In this document: positions 19,730 through 28,707 of the stretch, one piece after another
Layout: every line of letters starts with the position of its first letter
How positions within the stretch are numbered: the first letter of the stretch is position 1
Source: JBPOFM01 sp041391925
Lineage (GTDB): Bacteria; Bacteroidota; Bacteroidia; Flavobacteriales; Flavobacteriaceae
DNA: 64,000 bases
Reading direction: 5' to 3'
Assembly: GCA_041391925.1 (NCBI GenBank)
Contig: JAWKNA010000003.1
Span: forward strand, 310,001-374,000
Made by a program: the position numbers and the translations under genes
Notes under the pieces: generated by a model
Seen by the model: only the letters and a program-made list of their open reading frames with translations
Databases searched by the model: none
Told to the model about the DNA's origin: nothing

Positions 19730-20128
19730 ATGAAAACTTTAAAAAATATATGCCTTATTGGATTGGTTTCAATCTTTACAGTTGCTTGCAAAAACGAAAC
19801 TAATCCGGAGGTAAAAACAGTAGAAACCGAACATACATCTGAAATTGCAAAATTAGATCCAAATGCACATTATGCAAAAGCTGAATTTGGTATTGAGGGT
19901 ATGACCTGTGCAATGGGCTGTGCCAAAACCATCGAAAAGAAATTAGCAAAAATGGATGGAGTTAAATCTGCTAAGGTTGATTTTGACAAAAAATTGGCAA
20001 TGGTTGAATATGACGAAGCAAAAGTGACGCCTACTTCCTTGGAAGAAACAGTCAAAAAAACTGGCGACATGTATTCCGTAAACAATATGAAAACCGTTGA
20101 GTCCTTTTCAACAGAAACACAGAAATAA
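19730..20128 (+). CDS. Heavy-metal-associated (HMA) domain lipoprotein
   Basis: 132 residues starting MKTLKNICLIGLVSIFTVAC, a lipoprotein signal with Cys20. The later ATG was chosen because it yields this signal. A single HMA domain (about 45-110) has GMTCAMGCAKTIEKKL, with Cys spacing C-x3-C, not the usual CxxC, followed by GVKSAKVDFDKKLAMVEYD. It probably binds Cu or another soft metal at the periplasmic face. No metal-transport ATPase is adjacent, so it stands alone here. Confidence 0.85.
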   Translation: MKTLKNICLIGLVSIFTVACKNETNPEVKTVETEHTSEIAKLDPNAHYAKAEFGIEGMTCAMGCAKTIEKKLAKMDGVKSAKVDFDKKLAMVEYDEAKVTPTSLEETVKKTGDMYSVNNMKTVESFSTETQK

Positions 20129-20149
20129 AAAGTCCATTTTTTAAACGCA

Positions 20150-20176
20150 AAAGCCACTTTCAAGTGGCTTTCTTAT
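20150..20176 (+). terminator. Terminator between convergent genes
   Basis: AAAGCCAC / GTGGCTTT stem with a TTTCAA loop, then TCTTATTTTT; 21 bases after the HMA gene stop and 2 bases before the stop of the opposite gene. Confidence 0.75.
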
Positions 20177-20178
20177 TT

Positions 20179-20676
20179 TTAACGCAAAGGATACCCTTTT
20201 GCAGCCCACCAAGGATGTATTTCAATCATCAATCGGCCCGATTTTACCATTGGGTCTGAATTAGCTAAGCTATCTGCCATTTCAAACGTAGGCACATTGT
20301 AAATGGAAATACCTCGAATGTCTCCATCATCTCCAAAAGGTCCAGAAATATCAGTATATCCCATTTTATACATTTTGCTCAAATGCGCTAAGTGCAGTTT
20401 CTGCAAACTGTCCACTTCTGCCTTGTCTTCGGAGCGGTTAGGGCCAGCTTTCAGAAATGCCATGAAATATTGCTGCATCAAAATGGTATCTTGCGTTGCG
20501 GCATCCACATAATCAAAAGTTTGATAGCCTTTCGAGGCCAACTCTTTCTTGATTTCCTTTAATGATTTTTCAGCTTTCTCTTCAACCATGGTCTCGCTTT
20601 TTATTACTTCCTTGACCTCCTGTTTGCAGGATAATGTTGCTAAAAGAACTATCAAACTCAAGGTGGCTTTTTTCAT
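20179..20676 (-). CDS. YciI-related domain lipoprotein
   Basis: 165 residues. The start at 20676 gives a 4-base ATGA overlap with the upstream CYTH gene and a lipoprotein signal (MKKATLSLIVLLATLSC). The C-terminal ~90 residues match the YciI-like fold: GISIYNVPTFEMADSLANSD, then KSGRLMIEIHPWW, where the terminal His-Pro-Trp-Trp is characteristic. YciI proteins have been proposed to be small enzymes, but this one's activity is unknown. Third gene of a coupled operon. Confidence 0.78.
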   Translation of the reverse strand: MKKATLSLIVLLATLSCKQEVKEVIKSETMVEEKAEKSLKEIKKELASKGYQTFDYVDAATQDTILMQQYFMAFLKAGPNRSEDKAEVDSLQKLHLAHLSKMYKMGYTDISGPFGDDGDIRGISIYNVPTFEMADSLANSDPMVKSGRLMIEIHPWWAAKGYPLR

Positions 20677-21146
20677 TTTTTCCAAGTTTTAAAAGGTTTT
20701 TTGCTTAATAGTGAATTATAATAGTTAATATTTCCAGTAACTTCCTCACCAAGCCAAAGTGGTTTTTTGAATAGTTCTGAAGCATGGTTCAACTCAATTT
20801 CCGCAATTATCAACCCGTCGTTATCCCCTAAAAATTCATCAACTTCAAAAATGTGATTTCCTAAGGAAACTTCATATCTTAGTTTATCGATGATACCTTT
20901 TTCGCATAATTTTAAAAGAGCTTCGGCATCCGATTTTGAGATGTCCTTTTCCCATTCAAAACGAGACAAACCACCATCCTGTGATGCGCCTTTTACAGTC
21001 AGAAATCCTTGCTCACCTTTCAATCGTACACGAACGGTTCGGGCTTTATCAGTATTCAAAAACCCTTGTATGATTCGGGTTTTTTTATGTGCTTCTTTTT
21101 TAAAATCATTGGAAATCACCAAAAATTTACGTTCAATTTCTATCAT
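20673..21146 (-). CDS. CYTH-domain phosphatase/cyclase-fold protein
   Basis: 157 residues. The N-terminal ExExK motif (MIEIERKFLV) defines the CYTH superfamily (inorganic triphosphatase, thiamine triphosphatase, class IV adenylyl cyclase). Further charged strands RVRLKGEQGFLTVKG and EVDEFLGDNDGLIIAEIEL line the tunnel and bind metal-triphosphate. Bacterial stand-alone CYTH proteins of this size are most often triphosphatases; which substrate applies here is not visible. ATGA overlaps on both sides suggest translational coupling. Confidence 0.88.
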   Translation of the reverse strand: MIEIERKFLVISNDFKKEAHKKTRIIQGFLNTDKARTVRVRLKGEQGFLTVKGASQDGGLSRFEWEKDISKSDAEALLKLCEKGIIDKLRYEVSLGNHIFEVDEFLGDNDGLIIAEIELNHASELFKKPLWLGEEVTGNINYYNSLLSKKPFKTWKK

Positions 21147-21808
21147 GTCTCGGCTCCTATTTCCTGAATGGTTTTGGATGTTATACGTCCTGATTTGTAG
21201 TCATTGTTTGCAATCCAAACCATACAGTTGGCAATGGTCTGCGGATGTATCGGTCGATAGCGTTTCAATTCCCCAACATGCAAAAGTGGTTTCAGGAGCG
21301 CCATTACAAATTTCATGATGGATTCGCCGACGCGCTTCTCTTCCCTGTCTCCAGTAATCAACGACGGTTGCAATAGATAGGTGTTCTTTATATTGAAATC
21401 CAAAACAGCTGTTTCCATTTTACCTTTGATTCGATTGTAGAATAGTTTACTTTTCTTTTTTGCGCCCAAGGCGGAAATAACCACAAATGTCGGAATATTG
21501 TTTTCTTTGCAAAGTGATGCCGCACTGACGGGAATTCCGTAGTCAATTTTTTTATAGACCTCTTTATCGGATGTTTTGGCCTTGGTTGTGCCGATGCAAC
21601 AGAATACTTCATCCGCTTTGAATTTGTCTTTGTAATGTTCCAATTGGAATAAATCAACAATATATTCCGTTAATTTTGGATGTTTGATACCGCAAGTATT
21701 TCGGCTGAACAGTGTAACATGCCCATAACGTTTATCTTTTAAAAGTAAATCCAAAAGCAGGCCTCCTGTCAATCCTGTTGCTCCTAAAATGATTGCTGTT
21801 TTCGACAT
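21143..21808 (-). CDS. NAD(P)-binding Rossmann-fold oxidoreductase (HTATIP2/NmrA-like)
   Basis: 221 residues. The N-terminal GATGLTGGLLLDLLL is an atypical-SDR nucleotide motif, followed by VFCCIGTTKAKT and VVISALGAKKKSKLFYNRIKGKME. The Tyr-x3-Lys pattern (YNRIK) suggests residual SDR-like chemistry. It resembles the HTATIP2/TIP30-type group. It heads the operon with the CYTH and YciI genes and is divergent from dinB over a 42-base gap. Confidence 0.85.
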   Translation of the reverse strand: MSKTAIILGATGLTGGLLLDLLLKDKRYGHVTLFSRNTCGIKHPKLTEYIVDLFQLEHYKDKFKADEVFCCIGTTKAKTSDKEVYKKIDYGIPVSAASLCKENNIPTFVVISALGAKKKSKLFYNRIKGKMETAVLDFNIKNTYLLQPSLITGDREEKRVGESIMKFVMALLKPLLHVGELKRYRPIHPQTIANCMVWIANNDYKSGRITSKTIQEIGAET

Positions 21809-21850
21809 GGTTTGTAATTGCTTTTGAATTAGATGTCATAAATTTACATC

Positions 21851-22960
21851 ATGCCAAGCGATTTACCAATAAGAAAGATTATTCATGTGGATATGGATGC
21901 ATTTTATGCATCTGTAGAACAAATGGATCATCCTGAACTTAAAGGAAAGCCTTTGGCAGTAGGTGGAAGTGAAAAACGTGGCGTAGTGAGTGCAGCAAGT
22001 TATGAAGCAAGAAAATTTGGTGTACGAAGTGCCATGAGCGGCGTGCAGGCAAAACGAAATTGTCCCGATTTGATTTTTGTGCGGCCACGTTTCGATAGAT
22101 ATCATGAAATTTCAAAAAAAATAAGGAAGATATTTTATGACTATACCGATTTAGTCGAACCATTATCACTGGACGAAGCCTATTTGGATGTCACCGAAAA
22201 CAAAAAAGGAAATCCGAGTGCTTCGTTGATTGCAAAGGAAATTCGTGAGCGTATCTTCAAGGAAGTCGGCTTGACCGCTTCGGCCGGAATTTCCATCAAT
22301 AAATTTGTGGCAAAAGTAGCCAGTGATTACAACAAGCCCAATGGTCAAAAAACGGTCAACCCTGAAGAGGTCTTGGATTTTCTTGAACAACTGGATATTC
22401 GGAAATTTTATGGTGTTGGAAAAGTCACTGCCGAAAAAATGTACCAATTAGGCATTTTTACTGGAAAGGATTTAAAATCAAAAACCATCGACTATCTCGA
22501 TGAACATTTTGGAAAGTCGGGTCGTTACTATTTTTATATTGTCAGAGGTATTCATAATAGCGAAGTGAAACCTAATCGCATCCGAAAGTCATTGGCTGCA
22601 GAAAGGACTTTTAATGAAAACTTGTCTTCGGAAATTTTCATGCTCGAAAAATTGGACAAAATCGCAAAAGAAGTCTCAAAACGTTTGGACACTAGCAAGG
22701 TTGCAGGAAAAACAGTTACATTAAAAATAAAATACAGTGACTTCACGCTACAGACCCGAAGTAAAACTTTGCCCTATTTCATCCATGACAAAAGTATTAT
22801 TTTGGAAACGGCCAAAGATTTGTTATACCAAGAAAAATTGAGCAACTCTGTTCGATTGCTTGGGATATCCATGTCGAATTTGAACACGGAAACTTCCAAA
22901 AAAAATGAATCGGAAGAAAAAGAAAACGTGGTAAGTGTGCAATTGAGGTTTGATTTTTAA
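21851..22960 (+). CDS. dinB: DNA polymerase IV (Y family, translesion)
   Basis: 369 residues. Palm-domain motifs HVDMDAFYASVEQ and EPLSLDEAYLDVT carry the catalytic carboxylates, the HhH-containing thumb is at IRKFYGVGKVTAEKM, and the little-finger domain follows. The C-terminal QLRFDF resembles a beta-clamp-binding peptide. It performs error-prone synthesis past lesions. Its stop codon overlaps that of pyk (opposite strand) through a shared TTAA. Confidence 0.95.
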   Translation: MPSDLPIRKIIHVDMDAFYASVEQMDHPELKGKPLAVGGSEKRGVVSAASYEARKFGVRSAMSGVQAKRNCPDLIFVRPRFDRYHEISKKIRKIFYDYTDLVEPLSLDEAYLDVTENKKGNPSASLIAKEIRERIFKEVGLTASAGISINKFVAKVASDYNKPNGQKTVNPEEVLDFLEQLDIRKFYGVGKVTAEKMYQLGIFTGKDLKSKTIDYLDEHFGKSGRYYFYIVRGIHNSEVKPNRIRKSLAAERTFNENLSSEIFMLEKLDKIAKEVSKRLDTSKVAGKTVTLKIKYSDFTLQTRSKTLPYFIHDKSIILETAKDLLYQEKLSNSVRLLGISMSNLNTETSKKNESEEKENVVSVQLRFDF

Positions 22961-24399
22961 AAACTACAGCTCGTAATCTCCGTAACCCTTAACGTATTTA
23001 CCATTCCTTTGTCTTGAATTGGCATTGCCGCTAGGCTCACCAACATATCACCCAACTCCAAATAGCCCATTTTACATGCAATGGCATTCACATCTTCAAT
23101 GGTTTCATCGGTACTCACAAACTTGTCGTAAAAAAATGCTTTAACTCCCCATAGCAAATTGAGTTGTGTCAATATTCTTCGGTTGGAAGTAAACACGAGT
23201 ATGTGTGCACTCGGTCTCCAGGCGGAAATCTGAAATGCTGTGTATCCGCTATTTGTTAAAGTTGAAATTGCCCTTGCATTGATTTCGTTGGCCATGTGTG
23301 CTGCATGGTAACATATGGATTTTGTAATGTACCTTTTGGTACGTATATGAGGTGGAATCTGCGGTACTTTAATCAGCGGTGAATCTTCTACACTCTTAAT
23401 GATGTTCGACATTTGCCTGATGACCTGAACGGGATAACTCCCAACAGAAGTCTCACCAGAAAGCATTACTGCATCAGCGCCATCCATTACCGAATTGGCA
23501 ACATCGTTTACTTCTGCTCGAGTAGGTGTAAGACTGGTAATCATTGTTTCCATCATTTGTGTGGCAATGATGACAGGGATTCTTGCGCGCTTGGCTCTCA
23601 ATACCAATTGTTTTTGAATCAATGGCACTTCTTCTGCAGGAATTTCAACTCCCAGATCCCCTCGAGCCACCATTAGCCCATCACAATAGGCAACGATTTT
23701 ATCAATGTTTTCAACAGCTTCTGGTTTTTCTATCTTAGCTATGATTGGAATTTTATGGTCACTGTGCTCTTTGATGAGCTCTTCCAATTGCATCAAATCT
23801 TCAGCATGTCGAACAAATGACAAAGCTATCCAATCCACTTTCATTTTAATGGCAAAGAGTGCGTCTTCAATATCTTTTTTTGTAAGAGCTGGTTGCGAAA
23901 TGTTAGTATTGGGAAGATTAACCCCTTTTTTAGATTTCAAAGGACCTCCTTGTATAACTCTTGTTTTAACCTCTGATTTTTTATCGGTCGAAACAACCTC
24001 AAAAATCAATTTACCATCGTCCAGCAACACACGTTCGCCTGGTTTGGCATCCTGTGGAAAACTATCATAAGTCATGTAAACCCGTTCTTTGGTGCCTTCA
24101 AATTTCTTTCCTGTCGCAAAGATTATTTCATCACCCTCATTAACCACGACTTCACCTTTCATAACGCCAACACGCAATTTGGGGCCTTGCAAATCACCAA
24201 GAATGGCAACATTGTAACCAAATTCGTCATTGAGTTCTCGAATCATATTGATGCGCTCCTCAACATCCTTATAATCAGCATGCGAAAAGTTTACCCTAAA
24301 CACATCAACACCCTCTTCCATCATTGCCTTCAACACCTCTTTAGTGCTTGTTGCCGGTCCTAATGTGGCTACTATTTTGGTTTTTTTTCGTTTTGACAT
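22957..24399 (-). CDS. pyk: Pyruvate kinase
   Basis: 480 residues. N-terminal KIVATLGPATSTKEVLKAM and FRVNFSHADY, catalytic segment IPIIAKIEKPEAVENIDKI, the metal/substrate loop GLMVARGDLGVEIPAEEV and the signature MDGADAVMLSGETSVGSYP are all intact. It makes pyruvate and ATP from phosphoenolpyruvate in glycolysis. It is 4 bases downstream of the IPExxxVDY gene. Confidence 0.96.
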   Translation of the reverse strand: MSKRKKTKIVATLGPATSTKEVLKAMMEEGVDVFRVNFSHADYKDVEERINMIRELNDEFGYNVAILGDLQGPKLRVGVMKGEVVVNEGDEIIFATGKKFEGTKERVYMTYDSFPQDAKPGERVLLDDGKLIFEVVSTDKKSEVKTRVIQGGPLKSKKGVNLPNTNISQPALTKKDIEDALFAIKMKVDWIALSFVRHAEDLMQLEELIKEHSDHKIPIIAKIEKPEAVENIDKIVAYCDGLMVARGDLGVEIPAEEVPLIQKQLVLRAKRARIPVIIATQMMETMITSLTPTRAEVNDVANSVMDGADAVMLSGETSVGSYPVQVIRQMSNIIKSVEDSPLIKVPQIPPHIRTKRYITKSICYHAAHMANEINARAISTLTNSGYTAFQISAWRPSAHILVFTSNRRILTQLNLLWGVKAFFYDKFVSTDETIEDVNAIACKMGYLELGDMLVSLAAMPIQDKGMVNTLRVTEITSCSF

Positions 24400-24403
24400 A
24401 TTT

Positions 24404-24883
24404 TCAAAATATTAAATTGTCTTTAGATTTTATACGTTCGGTCTCAATTCCATAACTCGTAATCAATTGTGGCATTTTTTGCAACTTTTTAAGCAAACTG
24501 CTTTCATCAATCGATTCCTCATCTGTAGTGATTTTTATAAAAAAATCAACCTTTTTAAATTCAGGTAGCAGATGATATGTTTTTAAAAACGTTTGTTCAG
24601 TATTAAAAAGCGACCCTGAACTTTGTAAGCTTGGTACTTCCTTTTTACAAATATTTGAAACTAAGTTCCAAGTAGTCTGTTGCTGTTTATCTTTCCATTC
24701 ATATATTGAATAATTGGCATCAAGATATTTATAATCCAAATCTTGTTGCAATCGAACTAGACTTATATTCAACTGTTTATTGAGAAGATAAGCCAATCTA
24801 TAATCTTCTAACCTACAATGTATCGCTATGAGGGAAAAAGAAGGGTCATAAAAATCATCTAAAAGCAGTTGGTGTTTAGCCAT
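24404..24883 (-). CDS. IPExxxVDY-family protein
   Basis: 159 residues. The family name motif appears near residue 104 as LPEFKKVDF, followed by FFIKI. N-terminal FSLIAIHCRLEDYRLAYLLNK is conserved in this Bacteroidota-restricted family, whose function is unknown. Position directly upstream of pyk (4-base gap) is a known arrangement in Flavobacteriia and suggests co-expression with glycolysis. Confidence 0.8.
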   Translation of the reverse strand: MAKHQLLLDDFYDPSFSLIAIHCRLEDYRLAYLLNKQLNISLVRLQQDLDYKYLDANYSIYEWKDKQQQTTWNLVSNICKKEVPSLQSSGSLFNTEQTFLKTYHLLPEFKKVDFFIKITTDEESIDESSLLKKLQKMPQLITSYGIETERIKSKDNLIF

Positions 24884-25017
24884 AATTCAGCAATTATGAA
24901 TGGTAAATATAATATTTTATGGCAACTGCTGTATGAAGTTTTCATTAATCTTAACGAAAGAAGGACACGAAAACGTTATAGTTTAAGCGGATTTATCGAA
25001 ACTCTCCATTTGGGAAA

Positions 25018-25758
25018 TCATGATGGTTTTGAAATTTTATTCTGAAAGGCAAAGAATGCCCTTTTAGAGGCCTTTTCTTCTGCTTTCTTTTTGGAGGTGG
25101 CTCTAGCTTTTGCAACTATTTTATTGTCTATGGATAGCTTCACTGCAAAATGTTTGATGTCATCATTGCCTGTATCTTCATAAACATTGTAATCGAACGT
25201 TTTCTTTTCTTTTTGGCACCATTCAATCAATAGACTTTTATAACTGATGACCTTTCCTTCGAGGGTTTCAATATCCACATGCGCATCAATGACTCTTTTG
25301 TAAATAAATTTTTCACAATATTTATAGCCCTTATCCAAAAAAATGGCTCCAACCAAAGCTTCAAATAGATTGCCATGGATATTGTTTCCAAAATTGTTTT
25401 TTGGAATTTTAGTTTCCACAAAATTGATAAGCTTCAGTTCTTTTCCCAATTCGTTAAGATGTTCTCTACTTACAATTTTAGAACGCATTTTGGTCAAATA
25501 CCCTTCATCTCCTTCTGGGACTTCACTGAACAAATAAGAAGCTACTACCGCACCAAGCATAGCATCACCCACAAATTCGAGACGCTCATAGTTGACGGTT
25601 GCTCCGTTTTTATCCTTAATATTCATGGAGCGGTGAGTAAAGGCTTTAATGTATAGAGCTTTGGTTTTTGGTTTAAATCCGAGAATTTTTTCAAGCTGCA
25701 AAAAAAAATTCCCGTCGCTTTTGGAACGGGAATTTAGTATGTTACGAATGTAGTTCAT
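25018..25758 (-). CDS. rnc: Ribonuclease III
   Basis: 246 residues. The signature ERLEFVGDAMLGAVVASYLF and the second acidic cluster GNLFEALVGAIFLDKGY supply the metal ligands. A C-terminal dsRNA-binding domain (about 170-240) ends with KARATSKKKAEEKASKRAFF. It processes rRNA and structured mRNA. It lies 7 bases after fabF in acpP-fabF-rnc. Confidence 0.96.
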   Translation of the reverse strand: MNYIRNILNSRSKSDGNFFLQLEKILGFKPKTKALYIKAFTHRSMNIKDKNGATVNYERLEFVGDAMLGAVVASYLFSEVPEGDEGYLTKMRSKIVSREHLNELGKELKLINFVETKIPKNNFGNNIHGNLFEALVGAIFLDKGYKYCEKFIYKRVIDAHVDIETLEGKVISYKSLLIEWCQKEKKTFDYNVYEDTGNDDIKHFAVKLSIDNKIVAKARATSKKKAEEKASKRAFFAFQNKISKPS

Positions 25759-25765
25759 TCGGTTT

Positions 25766-27016
25766 TTAATCTAATTTTTTGAATAGCACACAAGCATTGT
25801 GGCCACCAAATCCAAACGTATTGCTCATTGCTACTTTAACGTCTCGTTTTTGAGCTTTGTTGAGTGTCAAATTTAATTCTGGATCTATGTTTTCATCAAC
25901 CACACTGTGATTGATGGTTGGAGGTACTATGCCGTTTTCTAAAGCTAAAATAGATGCTATGGCCTCAATGGCTCCAGCTGCACCCAGCAAGTGCCCAGTC
26001 ATAGACTTGGTGGAATTGATATTGATGTTTTTTGCATGTTCACCGAAAACTTCAGTAATGGCTTTTAATTCCGCTACATCACCTAACGGTGTAGATGTAC
26101 CATGTGTATTGATGTGGTCAACATCTTCAGGTTTCAATCCTGCATTTTCCAAGCAATTCCGCATCACAGCCATGACACCAATACCATCTGGATGTGGTGC
26201 TGTCATATGATAGGCATCAGAGGACAATCCTCCTCCTAAAAGTTCTGCATAAATTTTGGCTCCTCGTGCTTTTGCATGCTCGTATTCTTCAAGAATGATG
26301 GCTCCTGCACCTTCTCCCAATACAAATCCATCTCTGGTTGCATCAAATGGTCGAGACGCTGTTTCGGGGCTTTCATTTCTCGTTGAGAGCGCATGCATGG
26401 CATTAAAACCTCCCATTCCCGCCATGGTAACTGCCGCTTCACTTCCACCAGTCACAACGACATCACAATATCCTAAACGGATATAGTTGAGAGCATCAAT
26501 CATGGCATTTGCTGAAGAAGCACATGCAGACACAGTAGTGTAATTAGGCCCCATAAATCCATGCTTAATGGAGATATTTCCGGGCGCAATGTCTGCAATC
26601 ATTTTGGGAATAAAGAATGGATTAAAACGAGGCGAACCATCGCCTTTGGCAAAATTCAAAACTTCATCCTGAAACGTCTCCAAGCCACCAATTCCAGCGC
26701 CCCAAATGACACCTACGCGAAGTTTATCAACAGAATTTAGGTCCAATTTTGCATCCGCAATTGCTTCATCTGAAGCGACCATGGCATACTGTGTAAATCG
26801 GTCCATTCTACTGGCAAGCTTTCGGTCTATGAAGTCCGTTGCAGTGAAGTTTTTTAATTCGCAGGCGAATTTCGTCTTGAACTTTTCAGTGTCAAAATAG
26901 GTTATAGGTGCAGCACCACTTTTACCAGCAACCAGAGCGTCCCAATAGTCATCCTTGGTATTCCCGATTGGTGTTAAAGCGCCTAACCCTGTAACTACAA
27001 CTCGCCTTAATTCCAT
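25766..27016 (-). CDS. fabF: Beta-ketoacyl-ACP synthase II
   Basis: 416 residues. Catalytic Cys in TTVSACASSANAMIDAL, His in NTHGTSTPLGDVAE and second His in GHLLGAAGAIEAIA; C-terminal GFGGHNACVLFKK. It elongates acyl chains by condensation with malonyl-ACP. It sits directly after acpP (13 bases) and before rnc, the typical Bacteroidota order. Confidence 0.97.
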   Translation of the reverse strand: MELRRVVVTGLGALTPIGNTKDDYWDALVAGKSGAAPITYFDTEKFKTKFACELKNFTATDFIDRKLASRMDRFTQYAMVASDEAIADAKLDLNSVDKLRVGVIWGAGIGGLETFQDEVLNFAKGDGSPRFNPFFIPKMIADIAPGNISIKHGFMGPNYTTVSACASSANAMIDALNYIRLGYCDVVVTGGSEAAVTMAGMGGFNAMHALSTRNESPETASRPFDATRDGFVLGEGAGAIILEEYEHAKARGAKIYAELLGGGLSSDAYHMTAPHPDGIGVMAVMRNCLENAGLKPEDVDHINTHGTSTPLGDVAELKAITEVFGEHAKNININSTKSMTGHLLGAAGAIEAIASILALENGIVPPTINHSVVDENIDPELNLTLNKAQKRDVKVAMSNTFGFGGHNACVLFKKLD

Positions 27017-27029
27017 ATAGTTTGGTTGC

Positions 27030-27263
27030 TTATTTTGCTGCTTCTATATAAGAGATAGCTTGACCAACAGTAGCAATGTTTTCAGCTTGGTCGTCAGGAA
27101 TCTGGATATCAAATTCTTTCTCGAATTCCATAATCAATTCCACAGTATCCAATGAATCTGCTCCTAAATCATTTGTGAAGCTTGCTTCTGTAACGACTTC
27201 GTTTTCATCAACTCCTAATTTATCAACGATAATCGCTTTAACTCTTGATGCAATGTCTGACAT
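27030..27263 (-). CDS. acpP: Acyl carrier protein
   Basis: 77 residues, acidic. The phosphopantetheine Ser is in LGADSLDTVELIMEFEKEF. It carries acyl intermediates for FabF and lipid/lipid A synthesis. It is the first gene of acpP-fabF-rnc, divergent from purN. Confidence 0.97.
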   Translation of the reverse strand: MSDIASRVKAIIVDKLGVDENEVVTEASFTNDLGADSLDTVELIMEFEKEFDIQIPDDQAENIATVGQAISYIEAAK

Positions 27264-27294
27264 AATTTTTTAATTTTAAGTTTAATTTGAATGG

Positions 27295-27302
27295 CAAAAA
27301 TA
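27295..27302 (-). promoter_or_regulatory. -7 element TATTTTTG before acpP
   Basis: On the minus strand TATTTTTG lies 31 bases upstream of the acpP start and fits TAnnTTTG. No clear TTTG at -33. Confidence 0.45.
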
Positions 27303-27449
27303 AAAAACTTTATTTTAAAACCCATCTTTATTTATAAATGTGTTTCTAATTTAATGAAAATACGTCGAAGTATTTCTCTTTTGCCTTCTAATTGTTAATA
27401 ATTATTCTTTTTTTTGTTTTTGAATTCTTTAGAACTGAATGTCTGTAAA

Positions 27450-28016
27450 ATGAAGCGTATTGTAATATTGGCGTCCGGAAGTGGCACTAATGCTGAAAAT
27501 TTAATCAAGTTTTTTCACAACAGAGATACTGGTTCTGTCATTCAGGTGCTGACTAACAATCCTCATGCCAAAGTTTTGGAACGCGCTAAAAATTTGAATG
27601 TCAGTGCACTTTCTTTCAATAGAATGGCATTTTCAAAAAGTAATGATGTTCTCAATATTTTAAAGGCCTCTCAACCTGATGTGATAGTTCTTGCTGGGTT
27701 TTTATGGAAAATGCCCGATTTTATTTTGAATGAATTCCCGAATAAGGTCATCAATATCCATCCTGCACTGCTGCCTAAATATGGAGGAAAAGGGATGTAT
27801 GGCAACTTTGTTCACGAAGCTGTCGTTGCAAATAAAGAAACCGAAACAGGCATCACCATTCATTACGTTAATGAACATTACGATGAAGGCGCCATAATTT
27901 TTCAAGTGAAATGTGATGTAACCCCATCGGATTCCGCCGAAGATGTAGCTGCAAAAATACATGAATTGGAAATGGAACATTTTCCAAAAGTGGTTGAATC
28001 TCTTTTGGTCAAATGA
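27450..28016 (+). CDS. purN: Phosphoribosylglycinamide formyltransferase
   Basis: 188 residues from the chosen start MKRIVILASGSGTNAENLI, which puts the conserved N-terminal strand at the start. The frame is open from an ATG at 27414 that would add 12 atypical residues. The catalytic Asn/His segment NIHPALLPKYGGKGMYG and the Asp in HYDEGAIIFQV are intact. It transfers formyl from 10-formyl-THF in purine synthesis. The stop overlaps rnhA by ATGA. Confidence 0.94.
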   Translation: MKRIVILASGSGTNAENLIKFFHNRDTGSVIQVLTNNPHAKVLERAKNLNVSALSFNRMAFSKSNDVLNILKASQPDVIVLAGFLWKMPDFILNEFPNKVINIHPALLPKYGGKGMYGNFVHEAVVANKETETGITIHYVNEHYDEGAIIFQVKCDVTPSDSAEDVAAKIHELEMEHFPKVVESLLVK

Positions 28017-28651
28017 GCAATAAAAAGAAGAAATATTACGCCGTTTGGAAAGGCCATCATACTGGCGTGTTTGAATCTTGGGAAGACTGCAAAGCCCAAA
28101 TCAAAGATTTTCAAGGAGCGCAGTACAAATCTTTTGAAACCTTTGACGCTGCAAAAGCCGCTTTAAAAGGGAATTACAGAGATTATATTGCAAAAGGTAA
28201 ATTCAAAAGCGAATTGTCTGAAGCACAACTCAAAAAAATAGGTCAACCCAATTATAATTCAATTTGTGTAGATGCTGCATCCAGTGGGAATCCTGGTGTT
28301 ATGGAATATCGAGGAGTTGATACCAAAAGTAAAAAACAACTCTTCATCCAAGGGCCTTTTCCTGAAGGCACCAATAATATAGGAGAATTTTTGGCCATCG
28401 TTCACGGTTTGGCATTGCTCAAAAAAAACGAAAGCGACCGAATCATCTATACGGATTCTAAAACAGCGATGAGCTGGGTGAAAAAGAAAAACTGCAACAC
28501 TAAATTGGAGCGAAATCCCAAAAACGAAAAACTTTTTGAATTGGTTGACCGAGCCATCTCTTGGCTTAAAACCAATCCTTACAGCACAACCATTGTCAAA
28601 TGGGAAACCAAAGCTTGGGGAGAAATTCCGGCAGATTTTGGGAGAAAATAA
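28013..28651 (+). CDS. rnhA: Ribonuclease HI with N-terminal viroplasmin-like domain
   Basis: 212 residues. Residues 1-50 are a caulimovirus viroplasmin/RNase H1 N-terminal domain (YYAVWKGHHTGVFESWEDC) that binds RNA-DNA hybrids. The C-terminal RNase H fold has catalytic Asp in SICVDAASSGNPG, Glu in NIGEFLAIVHGL and Asp in IIYTDSKTAMSWV. It removes RNA from hybrids. Coupled to purN by a 4-base overlap. Confidence 0.92.
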   Translation: MSNKKKKYYAVWKGHHTGVFESWEDCKAQIKDFQGAQYKSFETFDAAKAALKGNYRDYIAKGKFKSELSEAQLKKIGQPNYNSICVDAASSGNPGVMEYRGVDTKSKKQLFIQGPFPEGTNNIGEFLAIVHGLALLKKNESDRIIYTDSKTAMSWVKKKNCNTKLERNPKNEKLFELVDRAISWLKTNPYSTTIVKWETKAWGEIPADFGRK

Positions 28652-28677
28652 ATTCGTTTTTTAGCACTTAAAAACTG

Positions 28678-28685
28678 TATATTTG
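28678..28685 (+). promoter_or_regulatory. -7 element TATATTTG before the PfkB-type kinase gene
   Basis: TAnnTTTG match 22 bases upstream of the ATG at 28708. The -33 position has only a T-rich run, not TTTG. Confidence 0.5.
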
Positions 28686-28707
28686 CACCAAATTTTGAAA
28701 CCTCAAC

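Noticed and set aside
22957..22960. Overlapping stop codons of dinB and pyk through TTAA (also lpxH and the MFS gene at 47875-47878)
   Set aside because: Shared palindromic TTAA stops are an ordinary consequence of tight convergent packing and not evidence of regulation.
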